In this document: in pieces, positions 1-12,257 of the stretch
Layout of the letters: the number at the start of each line of letters is the position of its first letter
How positions within the stretch are numbered: the first letter of the stretch is position 1
Assembly (NCBI GenBank): GCA_002110485.1
Contig: MOWL01000088.1
Location: 186,001-250,000, forward strand
Source of the DNA: Emergomyces orientalis
Lineage: Eukaryota > Ascomycota > Eurotiomycetes > Onygenales > Ajellomycetaceae
Length of the DNA stretch: 64,000 nucleotides
Reading direction: 5' to 3'
The notes under the pieces: generated by a model
The model's input: only the letters and a program-made list of their open reading frames with translations
What the model was told of the DNA's origin: nothing
The model's database searches: none
Program-made: the position numbers and the translations under genes

Positions 1-617
1 GGCGGGGATTACTTCTAATGATGGATCATTTTTCTTGGTTTTGAATGGGTAAAGCGGGATTCTTGTTTCTCTTTGTTTTGGTGTTAATATGTGTGTTTAA
101 ATATTTTCGGGACACCCCTTTTTCTTCCTTTCCGTTCTGTATCTCGTCCCTCCATTTGCTTGAGCAGTACCGTTTATACCCATCTGTGGAAGGATGCTCT
201 GCTTTTCGGCATCTTGTTATTAAAAGGGGTGGATTGGCTTTCAATTGAGCCTCCATTTTTCTCTGCTGTCATTAGTTACATCAGAGATAAGAGTTAATAC
301 CGTAAGTTGTTAGCGCTGCGAAAGAATATAATCTCAGCCAGCAAATCCATCCCGCAGATTTGACTCGTAAGTTTTCTGCTCTTCCCTAGTAATTGACATC
401 CTTTAAGTGGTGAAAACAAAAAGGGAATGTCATAATCCGAACATCATAAAATCATCGTTAGCTTGGTTCTTCTCCGTTTATTATCCCCTCAATCATAGAT
501 TGGTGTTCATCCAGTAATGGCTACAGCGTAGTGAAAAATGAAAACAAAGCCAGGTATGGAAGGCAAAAAAAGAACGTTCGACTGATGATAAATAGGAAAC
601 TTGAACTTGCAATACAT
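1..617. other. No gene seen
   Basis: Short overlapping open frames on both strands, none with a recognisable domain or good splice structure. It is probably the flank or 3' side of the F-box remnant that follows. Confidence 0.4.
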
Positions 618-2263
618 CTACCAGTTCTTCTTCAAACGGATTCCATGAAAGCAATTTCGGGATATCTTCGGGCAACAAGATGGCACCAATGCCCCAATAG
701 CGAAATGGCCCTCCATTTCATGAAAAACTTCTACACACTCGCCTCTCCCGTGAAGCATCACCTGATTAAAAAATGATGCCATGTTCAAAGGGTACCGATC
801 GTCGGGTTTGTTGGGGACGTTAAAGTTGGATATTTCATTCTCTTCAAAACCGGCATTGAGTAGGGTATCTTTGAGGCATGAAACAATATCTCGCTCCGTA
901 TGAAAGTTAACGCGGCCCTCGGGAGGTTGGCGATACCAAGTAGCCAAGAAGCAGAGATCCGGGAAAGCTCTAGGGTCAAAGGAAGAGAACAGATGGGGGA
1001 GCCGGTATCCATAGTCTGCCAATGTGAGCCCAACGCATAGAATATCCACACTTCGAATACTTCGCGGTAGCATGTCGGTCAGTGCTACGTAGACGCCGCT
1101 TCCTTGCACAGGGAGAAGTTCGAGATCGATTGTCAAACGGGTGAGGGGAGTAAAAGCCTTTAAATTCCAAAGCCCATGAATGTTTGCCACGGGAGTTGAT
1201 ATGCTATGAAAAGCAATTGGAGCTGTTCCGATATGGAGGTACTTCAAGGAGGTGTGCGAGCGAGTCTTGAGAATTTCAATAATGGAGTGAATTTCGGTAA
1301 CATATTTTCGCTGGCGCCTGCTGGAGGGACTGGCGTCAATTGGAGATTGCCTGAGTTTCGCAGAAGGAAAGACAGAAAAGATGGTCGAATGCCAACACGT
1401 TTGAGCCCAAGGGACCTAAGCACTGACGGCTTATTAAAGAAGCCGTTGTTTGAATTAATGTTGTCTCGATGAAGTGCGTTCAATGCTTCGCTGATCATGT
1501 CATTTTCCTGAAAATAGAAATTCCTACCCTGATAGGCATCAATCTGTAATTGCCACAAGGATGGGAGCAGGGTCAAAGACCACAAAAATATAAGGCAATA
1601 TTTATGGTAATTGTCTCGCCTCTTTTGTGTCCCAAACATCATCCGAATCATTATGTCCCTCCAAGCTTATTCTTGCCGACATTAGTGATGATAAAGGCTG
1701 GTCAAGATATCCCTCATAAGCACTTGCGGCGCATCTCCTGACCAAATGTAGGGTGCGCCTGGATCCACTGCATGACGTTCCAGGATTAAACGACTTAAGT
1801 TGGGCAGTTGAGCTAACAGCAAAGCCACTAATAGTCCACCTTGACGTACATCACTTGAGTGCGTCCAATCTTCCCGCTCGCTTGACTGAATATATTTACA
1901 GTTTCGTAACAGTCGACATATCGAACCGAGATTTATTGCCACTGCGGAATCCCCATCATGAAGTCGACGCCCTGCGCTAGAATAGACATCTTGCAGAGAT
2001 TGAACGTGACATGAGAAGCGAGGATTGTGAGAGATCAATGTCAGTAACTCGAGAAGTAGGGTTAGTGGTTCGCCGGCGGAGCCGAAGTGAAATTGTCCAT
2101 TACAGCCGTATCTAGAGAAATGCTTGTGTTCTGCCATATGAGATTTCGCTAATCGGCATATATGCTTGCAAGTCAAAGAGAAGCTGAGAAGATCTTTATG
2201 TGAGACCTCCTTGACAATCTCAAGCTGCATCTCTAGAGGGAGCGAACGAAAAGAGCGGGTCAT
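618..2263 (-). pseudogene. F-box protein, reading frame broken
   Basis: The start (2263, minus) encodes a typical N-terminal F-box: SLPLEMQLEIV, then DLLSFSLTCKHICRLAK, the module that binds Skp1 in SCF ubiquitin ligases. Leu-rich sequence follows (LLVALLLAQLPNLSRLILER), as in fungal F-box/LRR-like substrate receptors. The frame stops at 1682-1684 with two TAA codons. Coding-like sequence resumes in the same frame to about 1390, then continues in another frame (SIIEILKTRSHTSLKYLHIG, about 1280-1230) to the stop at 618. I found no GT-AG intron that repairs the first break, so decay is likelier than splicing. An intron or a sequencing error at the second break is not excluded. The substrate is unknown. 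Confidence 0.6.
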
Positions 2264-5200
2264 GTTGAGGCGCCCCGCGGACCCGTCCGTTGTGTTAAAC
2301 CGCTAAAGAATGTCAGGATTGCCGCATACACCTGACGAATCCAGGAGTACAAAATAATATGTCGTGGAGTTGTGCTATTGGTTTCTTGTGTGAAGTGAAA
2401 GGGGTAGGCCAGTAGTTGTGGACTACGATCTGAATTCTTCCCTCATGAGGGGGCTTATCTGTCTTCATCTTTGTGGACCTACCTAGGTTTCAAATCATCT
2501 TCTTTGGCATGCTCTTTGCGGTCTCTTGGCTCGGATATCGAGCTAGCTGTTGGCAGAGATAATGCCGCCCTTGCTTGTTGTATGGGTAATGCTAGGAAAG
2601 ATAACGATTTGAGAAGATGTGTATTGAAGGCGAAAGAAGGGAACAGAATTCGGATGTCTGAGTAGCTACTTTAATCGAGACAATCTTTCACATGTCCTGA
2701 GATACAAGCTTTGGTTAGGTTGACATCGAAGAAGCGAACGAGGGATGTAAGATACATACTCCGGTAACTAAGGGGGATATGGTGCTGCAAATTGAAGGTA
2801 AAGCAGGCCTGAAGTTCGTACCTACCTGTTCTGTCTAGGGTTTGAGTTTAATAGAGTAGATCAAAGCCACACCCTGTGAACAACTACAGCGAGAAGACAA
2901 AGGAAGGGAGAGAAGTGTGGATGGGAAAACAGAGTGATGGAGGGGCAGAGAGAGAGTTGAAGCGGGAGAGCAGAGCAACAGCCCTATGATAGACCAATCT
3001 CAGGCAGTCAGGCCGCCCAGGGGGAATGAGATCGTGCATGTAGTGAACGTGTCATCTTCCAACATCCCTCCAGGGAGCTTGCTACCCACCCACACACTAA
3101 TCTATTATTCTAAGGTGAATATACCAGAGTTTATATAGAATCTCGGCAGCTCTGAGAGGTACATTTTAAATAGAATATATAGAGATTTCTCATTTTTCTT
3201 GGGGTCTGCTGGAAGAAAAAAAAGGGAAGTTTTAACGCACAATACATCATACTCAGTAAGTGAAGATTGAATAAAAATTGACTCTATCAAAAGATAAATG
3301 ATATATCTAGCTTTTGTGTTAACGCTCATTTATTGAATTGTCAGACCTGATTGGCTATATTCATTCAAAGATTTCATCTCATGAACAACAGTGCTTTTTC
3401 ACACCAGAACTGGAACTTTTATATATCAGATAACACTCCGCAGAAGGATTCCAAAGATCTATCCATTTACTTTGAACTCCTTATTGGAAATATCTGGGTA
3501 TCTAGGTAGTGCTAGTAATATGATCACCTTAGATTGGTTGGTTAAATCCGCGAACCCTTCGTAGCAGCGACTGAGCTCTCTGAGATAGTTTATATCCATT
3601 TCAGCAATATGTGCTAACCGCCTGGCTGGCAGAGCAATCCAGGGGTTCCCTGGTAAGTGTGTAGAGTAGTTTCGGGCTGCTTGGAGAACAAAGGTTGACA
3701 TTGCTCGTCACCCTTCTACTATGTGGTGGCAAACTGTAGTCTCCATGAGGATTCTTCGGGGCTATCAAAGAAAAGATATTTATGGAATAGCAAGGGGTGA
3801 TCTGGTCTCATCCTGTCTTTTCTGACCTTTCTCCAAGGGATTAGCAATCACCTGTGTTTTAAGGCAACCACTATCGTTCTGCAAGGGCCACGGCAAATTG
3901 TCTGGCAATGGTTCACACGTTTTATACGTACATGAGATGCGAAATAAGCTTGATATTCGATATTGCTTGGAGGCCATTTCATGGAGGTCGATGAAAGATG
4001 CAGATAGGCATGACCTGTCCTGCAACTTCACATTATCAACCCCGCCAAGCCGCTGGGCGGGGACATATTTCACAATGAGATACCCGGCAACAGCACGGCA
4101 ATAAGCGCTACGTTTTCGAGATATAAAGCCAAGACATTGAGTGATATCTTTGCCGCAAGCAGGAATGACATCTTTCTCGCCTGCGGATGGGTAGAAAATT
4201 ATCTGTGGTTTTCGCACTGTTTTTGGCCTAGCAGGCTGGTGAATCAGAACACTAGCCAAAGCTTGCTCTTAGAGCATGCGAGATGTGGTATAGGTGTATG
4301 TCGGAGCAAAACTGAGCATAACTAGGGGGTGTGAGTACCACTTGAGAATGTGAACTGTATGTTCTCGATGAGATCTGGATGCTGAGAAACGAGTCACATG
4401 ATTTACGTATCGGCTAGTTATTGAGCTGGAGTCCAAGCCAATCAGATCCTCGGCACGCACCGATGGAGAACCCTTTTTATTCCTCACAGCTTCAGGACTG
4501 GAAATTATAATAAAATACTCTTTTTTCGACCTCAGATTTTTGATTGCGGTGCCTAAATGACGTGCCAAATTTTAAAAATATTAAATAGCAGTGACAATTC
4601 TTGTCGAGAGTCGTGCTGTAAGGATACGGCGTCGAAAGGGAGAGGTAAAACTCGGAGCGAATCAGGATTCTTACACTCGCCGATAGAGAAATGAACAGAA
4701 ATACGAGGAAAAGAGGCAGTTACCGAAGCAAGACACACAGCTGTTTCGTTCCCCCAACCCTGGCGAGTCAAGGCTGACTGTTATCCTGAATGTTGGGCCA
4801 TAGATTCCTCACCCTTATCCTCGAGGGACGTTGGATGCGGATCTTGGTCAGATAGCTAATCTAGCCTGTTTCTTCCACATAATATCGAGATGTGGCAGGA
4901 AAGGATTAAATTTGTCATCAAGGGACAATGCCAGCGTTCTTCAAAAGTCAACTAGTGGCCAAATGTTCAAGGTGTTCAAACACCTCTGGGCAACGAAACC
5001 TTATGAGTGAAACGATAGCGGATATCATCCCTAGTTGCCTTGTAACCTCAAACGAACAAATTCCACACCCACCGTATAATGCATATGGAGGTGTTTTCTC
5101 ACGATGAATTTGATTCAGCCAAGCACACCACCCAGAGCTGACTTGCAGTCCACAGGAAGAGGTGATTATCAATCAACATAGAGGCCCTGTCGTCTCCTTC

Positions 5201-5899
5201 ATGAGTCCCCCAAGTACGTCAGCTTACGAGCTCAGAGCTCCCTCTTAACTCCGTTTATCTCCCACCAATGTGTGTGCCCAAGCGCTGTTTCTTGCCAGAT
5301 CTGGATTTAAAAAGTTGCCAGAACTTTGAAGCTCCTCTCGTTTACCGAGTTCTGATAGCACAAGACCACATCTGCCTCTCTCACATACGGTGGATATTAT
5401 CAAACACGAGATTCACAATTACAAATCTCTTCCAAATTACAAATTCATTTTTGTGCGGATTACCGGCCGCCAAGATAGTTTTATCATCGCCGTCGTGTTT
5501 TCAGATCGTAAATTGAAGGTTGGATGAGATCATTTTCTGCCAAATGTTCTCTATTCGCTGGAACTCCAAGAGTCCGTGCTAATCTTCCCGGGAGATGGGC
5601 GGGTTGAAACTCATGGTGAATCTAGGTTACGCATCATACGCGTGTAATCCTGCCCAACAAGCTAGGACATATTTTTCAAAAAAAAAAAAAAAAAAAAGGA
5701 GTGGCGTGTGCTCGACTACAAATAAGCCCATTCCGCCTCGTGAAACAATAGAAGATAGTTTCGACACAAGACAGAACCGCCAATCTCGAACAAGCGATAT
5801 CAACCAATTCCCTTTTTATATCAGTTTACCTATAATTTCGCCTCAATTCCACTTGTGGTTGAATATATTCCTCAAGATTCAATATCAGGTCCAACCACG
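2264..5899. other. Intergenic, no supported gene
   Basis: Several open frames of 60-160 codons occur on the minus strand (for example 3459-3701 and 3780-4259). They lack recognised domains, and the longest has no early ATG. A poly-A tract lies at about 5679-5697. The last 600 bases are presumably the promoter of the NmrA-like gene. Confidence 0.4.
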
Positions 5900-7156
5900 A
5901 TGTCTACAAATATCAAAAATGTCATTGTCGCCTCGGTGTGTATCTTATCCAGCCACAACGTATATTCTTATACCAGAGATGAATAATATAACTGACAAAT
6001 GATCCACAGGCAAGTGGCATAGTAGGGTAGGCTACACCCTAACCTGATGACGATAGAAATACCAGTCCCTTGCCCTTTCCCTTTAACTAAGCTCTTTTCC
6101 TATCTAGATCCGCCATTGTTACCGCCTTGCTCAACTCCCCGCACGGGTATTCCGTCTCAACTCTCTCCCGGGAGCAATCCAGCTACACCCCTCCAGCCGG
6201 CGTCAAAAGTATCAAAACCGATTACACACACGGCTCCTTAGTCCAAGCGCTAAAGGGCCAGGATGTGGTGGTATCAGCCATCGCGGGCTCTGCCATACTA
6301 GAACAGATCAAGATAATTGACGCTGCAATTGAGGCTGGGGTGCAAAGGTTCGTCCCCAGCCAGTTTGGCAGCGATACGCGGAACAAGGCGTCGCAGGCGC
6401 GCGTGCCGTTTTTCGCACTTAAGAATCAAGTCCTTGAATACCTGCAGGAGAAGCAGGAGAATATTGAGTGGACTGTTTTTCTTTCGGGGCCGTTATTGGA
6501 AGAGTAAGTACCATTATTACCAAAAGACAAAAAAAAAAAGGGAGGGGGAGGGTGGGGGGGATTTGTATTCTTCTCACTCTAACCGCCCTCTTCGATTTCT
6601 ATCTATCTATCTACTTTTTATCAATGGAAATTTCCCCTCACAATCCCCTCTAACTCAATCACTCGTCCCACATCTACACAGAACCCTAAAAGACGGTTTC
6701 CTCGGCTTCGACATCCCCAACAAAACCGCCACCTTTTGGGACGAAAGATACATAAACATCCCCTTCTCAACAGCCCGACTTACCCTCGTCGCCGACGCCA
6801 TTGCCCAATCCCTCTCCCCAGCCCACTCCCCCAAAACAGCCAACCAAATCCTTGGCATCCGCGACGTCACCGTGACTCTCGCAGCGATACTCAACGCCCT
6901 CGAGACCGCCACAGGCTCCACCTGGACGCTCAACCGTGTCGATTTTGACGAACTGGTCAAAGAAGGCATGGCCAAGGCTGGAAGGGGTGATTTCAGCGGT
7001 GTGTCGCATATGATTGTGCGGAGTTCGCTTGATGTGGAAACTGAGGGGAATTTTGATGAGACGGGGATTGTTTCAAATGAGTTGTTGGGGGTAGAAGGGT
7101 GGGGGTTGCAGAGGGTTGTTGATATGGTCGTTGCGGAAAGGAAGGGAGGGAAGTAG
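5900..7156 (+). CDS. NmrA-like/isoflavone-reductase-family NAD(P)-binding protein
   Basis: Four exons fit GT-AG rules and keep frame: 5900-5935, 6010-6026, 6108-6503 and 6682-7156, giving 307 residues, the usual size for NmrA/isoflavone-reductase-like short atypical dehydrogenases. The start MSTNIKNVIVAS joined to ASGIVGSAIVTALL forms the first Rossmann strand and glycine turn. Next come KGQDVVVSAIAGSAI and the family block RFVPSQFGSDTRNKASQ. The C-terminal half has LKDGFLGFD, DERYINIPFSTARL and DVTVTLAAILNALE, as in fungal CipA-like members. The 17-nt exon 2 is inferred from splice sites and the Rossmann turn. It is probably a cytosolic NAD(P)H-dependent reductase or redox sensor; the substrate cannot be told. 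Confidence 0.8.
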
Positions 7157-9360
7157 GGGAATGGTGAGTTGACTGGGAGAGGTTATAACTAGTACCTGGG
7201 TGGGGTCTAGGAAATTATTAGCATATTGGAGTGTTTCTAGTTAGGACTGGGATCATTGATTATGATGTTTGCAAATTTGTTTTTAACTCGTTTATATAAT
7301 TGTACAGTACTTCTATCGTCTTTCTCGTGATTCGCTATCTTCTTTCAACATGAGACTCATTTGTTAGGCCGGCCCACTCTCACGGATGACCGATATATAC
7401 TCCTGATGTGCATAGAACACAAACACACCCCCAATTCTTGCTTGGCTACTTTTATCGCCTGTACAAGGTGAATTTGACAAACCAAATTACAATATCCAGT
7501 ATTCCTTCTTTCATTTGATGAGTGCATCTAATTACATAGTGATGCCAAAGCTTCCACCATTCCTCCACAGGGTCTCTTCCAGATTTGATACGCAAGATTT
7601 AGATCTGAGCTATGATTATCAGGTATGAATTTCTACAGGGAATATGGAACACGGATCACGGAACATGGGGCCCTGAATCTAGCTTCTAAGCTGCAAGACA
7701 TACATAGTAGTTATGAAAAGAGCGTGACATCATGCCACTAACTTAGTCCTTGCAATTCCTTGCACGAACGAACAATCTAATCGAACTAGCCTTCAACAAA
7801 GTTCCAAATGAACAATGACCTATCCAGTCAGTCACTCCATTACCCTAGCCATACCTCCCCCATTTCCAAGCTCAATCGTAAAAAGGAAATTGATTTTGGA
7901 AAAATACATCAAATAAACATCAAATTCGGTTATAGTAAAAGGCACAAAAGCACACAAATTGTAAAAATAACTCGGAAACTGCCTGTCAGGGAGAGGAAAA
8001 CTAACCCCTCGCCCCCCCAGGGGAATCAGGACCTAAGATGCAGATGGATGGAAATGGTCGAAGCCAAACAAACCAAAGGGCGATCCCTTTTCTTCCATTT
8101 ACACATTCAATTCCAACTTTTAACTTACCTCAGCCATGCGAAAGCCGTATACATATACGCTTCAAAATATCGCCGTGGATAGATATTCGCAGGTATGCCC
8201 AAACCTACGGCATTAACTTCTAGAACCCTACTAAACATTCCAAGCGGGAAATTGTTCTCATGAACCAAGCCAACGTATACGTAGGAGTGGACTAAAAATT
8301 TTTGTTTAGGAAAAAAGCTGCCCTATGACTAAATGGAGATGGGGCGAGAAACAACAACGGATTTTCAACCACCCTTTACGTACAATGTACTTTTCCCCAG
8401 TGCCCAAAACCTAAAGATGAAAAACAGAACTCCCCCAAAAAGAAAGAGAAAAGACGGGGAGATGTGGCGAAAATTAATGTTCTGTTAGCAAGTTCAGTAC
8501 AATATGACGCTGAGATGTAGCGGGTACATGGTAGTTGGCAGTTGATAGAACCAACAACTTGGGATAAAAGGCTCTTAACGGCGAAAATTAGTAACGATTA
8601 ACGATTAACGATGAAATGATAAATGATGCTGATAGCCGACTTGGTGCCTATATGATATTTTTATGCCGTTCAGTGCTCTAGGTACAGATTGTTGGCTGTG
8701 CAGCGGTGGCAGCGATGTGTATAGGGTACTGTACGACATTACCCCGGGTCGGGAGAACAGCATTTAAGAAGCTTCCCGCAAGGAAAAAAGGAAAAAATAA
8801 AAAGAAATTTACCTAAATGATCAGCCCTATGAGATCAAAAACAGATTTTTTTTAAATTCGGGTTCCGAGGAGTGGCGGCGAGTTAGAAATTTCAACAATG
8901 GAAAGGAAAAGTTAGATAAAGGGGGGGAAAAAGCTGGCCCAAGGGTCGGTCAATCAGGCTTGAAGTCTGATGCAAGAAACTGGACTTGACAGGAAGAAAC
9001 AGTGGGAAGAACGAGGCGATAGAACGGCCTGGGAACCTTGGGCCATTGACTAAACGTATTTATTTATTTTTACCTTTTCTTTTTCTTTTCCTCCCCTCTT
9101 GAAGGCGGGAGGGAGTTTCGGTGGAATCTTCGGTGGAATCTCGAAACAAGGCGAAAAAGGTTCACGAAAAAAAAAAAGGGGGTAGAACTAGGCAGCAAGT
9201 CACCCCCGCCACCTATTTTGTATGGCAGAGTGACTTTGTTGCTGGTAACTGCAACTTTCTTTGGGGGAGGCAAAAAAAAAAGAGACAGGTTTCCGCTTTG
9301 GGTTTAGGGCAGACATCCGCCTGCCAGCTGCGGCTCAACACAAAAAAAAAAATTCATCCG
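7157..9360. other. Intergenic between NmrA-like gene and DED1
   Basis: 3' flank of the NmrA-like gene, then roughly 2 kb with no domain-bearing frame. The last 300 bases contain A-runs and are likely distal promoter of DED1. Confidence 0.4.
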
Positions 9361-9916
9361 ACTTCAAACTTCTTCTTCTTCTTCTCTTCTTTACTCTCTT
9401 TCTTCTTCTTCTTCATCAAACTCCCCATTCCATCTCACTCACATCTCTCCTCCTTTCTTCTTTCTTCTATCCTATCTATCTTCCTCCCTTTTCTCTTCCT
9501 GTTTCTTCTTGTTTTTCCCACTTAACTCCCCGCAGCCCAATAGACTTTTAGATCTGAGAGATTGTTTTCTTTTTAACGACTACGATAACTACTACCCCAG
9601 TTTCTCTCGTCTTCAGGTCTTAATTTCTTTCTTCTGCTCCTTCTTCTTCTTCTTCTTCTTCTCACAGGGCACCACTTTATATTTGAGTGTGAGAGATTTC
9701 CAAAAAAGAATATATTAATCAAAAATTTCCCTCCCCCAAACGACGGTCTCTTTTACATTCTCTCTTTTTCGATAATATACCAAAGAAGAGAAAAAGCTCA
9801 AACGCTCATCTCGACATTCCTTTTTTTATTAAAACGCTCTTGTTTTTATTACGTCGAGATCTGGCGTGTTCTGTGATTACTAGTCCTACTACTACCACCT
9901 AATTTTTACCCACTTG
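9361..9916 (+). promoter_or_regulatory. Pyrimidine-rich promoter/leader of DED1
   Basis: Long C/T tracts with repeated TTC triplets (about 9370-9510 and 9640-9662) lie just upstream of DED1 on the coding strand. Such CT-rich stretches commonly mark core promoters and transcription starts of strongly expressed genes in filamentous fungi. I see no clear TATA box. The transcription start itself is not determined. Confidence 0.5.
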
Positions 9917-10026
9917 GTACGTGTTGTGTTGCTGATGTTTCCTTTTTTTTTTTTTTTTTTTTGTGTGGATTTTATTCCCCTTGGAGATGAAATCGCCACT
10001 GACTTTGATCATATTTTATTCTGCAG
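9917..10026 (+). other. Probable intron in the DED1 5' UTR
   Basis: Consensus donor GTACGT at 9917, a run of T at about 9942-9962 and acceptor TTCTGCAG ending at 10026, 39 bases before the DED1 start. Length (110 nt) and sites fit fungal introns. No transcript evidence is available here. Confidence 0.55.
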
Positions 10027-10064
10027 AAACTAGAACCTCCAAAACAATTTCAACCCACACAAAA

Positions 10065-12257
10065 ATGGCAAACGGCTTGAATATTGGTTCTCTCAAAATC
10101 GACGATTCTCAGCATCCTGCTGGGCCCAACCCTACCGGTCGATCTGCTTATATCCCTCCCCATCTCCGCGGCAGCGTCGCTCGTCCTCCTCCTCCTATGG
10201 GGCTTGATGGAAGCGGGCCTGCTCCAGGTGGCCCGGGTTTGAACGCGAGTGCATGGGCTCCAAATAACGCTGGGTAAGTTATTTTCATCTGTCTCTGCTC
10301 CTGGTTTTGCAGAATTTCAAAAGATTTAGAATTTTATTTGCTAACTACCGATGTACCGTTTTTTAGTCCCCCTCCTGGTGCTGGTCCTAACTGGGCAAAT
10401 GCTCCAAACTTCACCCCCCGTGATCGCCCACCGGGAGCTCCTGCTGGCCCCCCAGCTATGAACGGCAATTCTACCTGGGGCAATGCTCCTCCTCGTCAGT
10501 TCAACGCAAATGACTACGGAAAACCAGCCGGCGGCCCCAACTCATTCAGAGGATCTTCGTATGGCGGCGGCAGAGCTCGCGGAGCCGGTGGACATGGATA
10601 CTGGGACGAAACCGGAAACCATGTACAGGGGCCTGAGAATAAGCGACTCGAACACGAACTCTTTGGCGAGGCTGACGATCCCACTAAACAACACACTGGC
10701 ATCAACTTCTCAAACTACGACAATATCCCTGTCGAAGCTAGTGGCCATGACGTGCCTGAGTACATTACTGCCTTCACTAATCCACCCTTGCATGAACATT
10801 TGCTCTCCAACATCCTGCTGGCCCGCTACACAGTTCCAACACCTGTCCAGAAATACTCCATTCCCATTGTCATGGGCGGTCGTGACCTGATGGCATGTGC
10901 TCAAACTGGTTCCGGAAAAACTGGTGGTTTCCTCTTCCCAATCCTTTCCCAAAGCATCCACAGACGCGGACCAGAAGCAGAAACTTCCAGAGGATTAGGC
11001 CGTCAGCAAAAGGCATACCCCACTGCCCTGATCTTGGGACCTACCCGTGAACTTGTGTCTCAGATCTACGATGAGGCTCGCAAATTCTGCTACCGCACTG
11101 CCCTGCATCCCCGTGTTGTATACGGAGGTGCTGAGATGGGAAATCAACTCCGGCAGCTTGACCAGGGCTGCAATGTGCTCGTTGCCACCCCGGGGCGTCT
11201 CGTGGACATGATGGAGCGCGGTCGTATCTCACTCGCTCACATCCAATACTTGGTCTTGGACGAGGCTGATCGTATGTTGGACATGGGTTTCGAACCTCAG
11301 ATCCGTCGTATCGTTCAAGGCTCCGATATGCCTGATAAACATCTGCGTCAAACTCTCATGTTTTCTGCCACGTTCCCCCCGGATATCCAGAAGTTGGCAG
11401 AGGAATTCTTGAAAGATCATATCTTCCTCTCCGTCGGACGTGTCGGTTCCACCTCTGAGAACATCACTCAGCGCGTCGTCGAGTGCGAATCTGATAAGGA
11501 CAAGGATTCCGCTCTGCTCGATATCCTCTGCAGCGATTCTACAGGTCTCACCCTCGTCTTCGTGGAAACCAAACGTCAGGCAGACATGCTTTCGGACTTT
11601 TTGCTCGATCACCGTCTCCCAGCAACGGCCATCCACGGCGACCGCACTCAGCGAGAGCGTGAGCGTGCCCTTGAACTCTTCCGTACAGGTCGCTGCCCCA
11701 TTCTTGTCGCTACTGCCGTCGCAGCCCGTGGCCTCGATATCCCGAACGTCACACACGTCATCAACTACGACCTCCCCAACGAAATCGACGACTACGTCCA
11801 TCGTATCGGTCGTACCGGGCGTGCTGGTAACACCGGTATCTCCACAGCTTTCTTCAGCCGCAGTAAGAACTTCAAGATCGCCCGCAGCATGGTCGACCTG
11901 CTCAAAGACGCCAACCAGGAAGTGCCTGACTTTTTGGAAAAGCTCGGCCGTCAAGGTAGCTACTTTGGCTCTAGCAGTGGTGGTCGTGGTGGTGGCCGTG
12001 GTGGTCGTGGTCGTGGTGGTTCAAATTCGACCCGTGATATTCGTCGCACAGGTGGTGGTTACGGCGGAGGTGGCATGGGCGGTGGCCGTCCTGCCTACGG
12101 AAGCGGATACGCTGATGCGGGTGCTAGTCCCTATGGCTACGGTGGCGGTGCTGGTGCTGGTGCGGGTGGCTATGGAGGCGGTTACGGCGGTGGCGGATAT
12201 GGCGGAGGCGGCTACGGTAACCCATCCGGCCCCACCGGCCCATCTTCCTGGTGGTAG
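10065..12257 (+). CDS. DED1: ATP-dependent RNA helicase DED1 (DDX3 family)
   Basis: Two exons (10065-10273 and 10367-12257; intron with GTAAGT donor, GCTAAC branch-like site and TTTTAG acceptor) encode 699 residues. The N-terminus has the DDX3/Ded1 motif SAYIPPHLRG. The helicase core is complete: AQTGSGKT (about 248), PTRELVSQI, TPGRL, DEAD (about 368), SAT, IHGDRTQRERE, ARGLDIP and HRIGRTGRAG (about 547). The tail is rich in RGG and GGYGG repeats, which bind RNA and drive condensates. Ded1 is the cytoplasmic DEAD-box protein that unwinds 5' UTRs for ribosome scanning. The start is the first ATG after the probable UTR intron and has A at -3. Confidence 0.96.

Noticed and set aside
3780..4259. 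159-codon minus-strand frame
   Set aside because: No ATG near the start, no domain, a composition like random open sequence and no supporting splice structure.
11229..11954. 241-codon antisense frame within DED1
   Set aside because: Shadow of a strongly codon-biased gene. The sense strand has complete helicase motifs.
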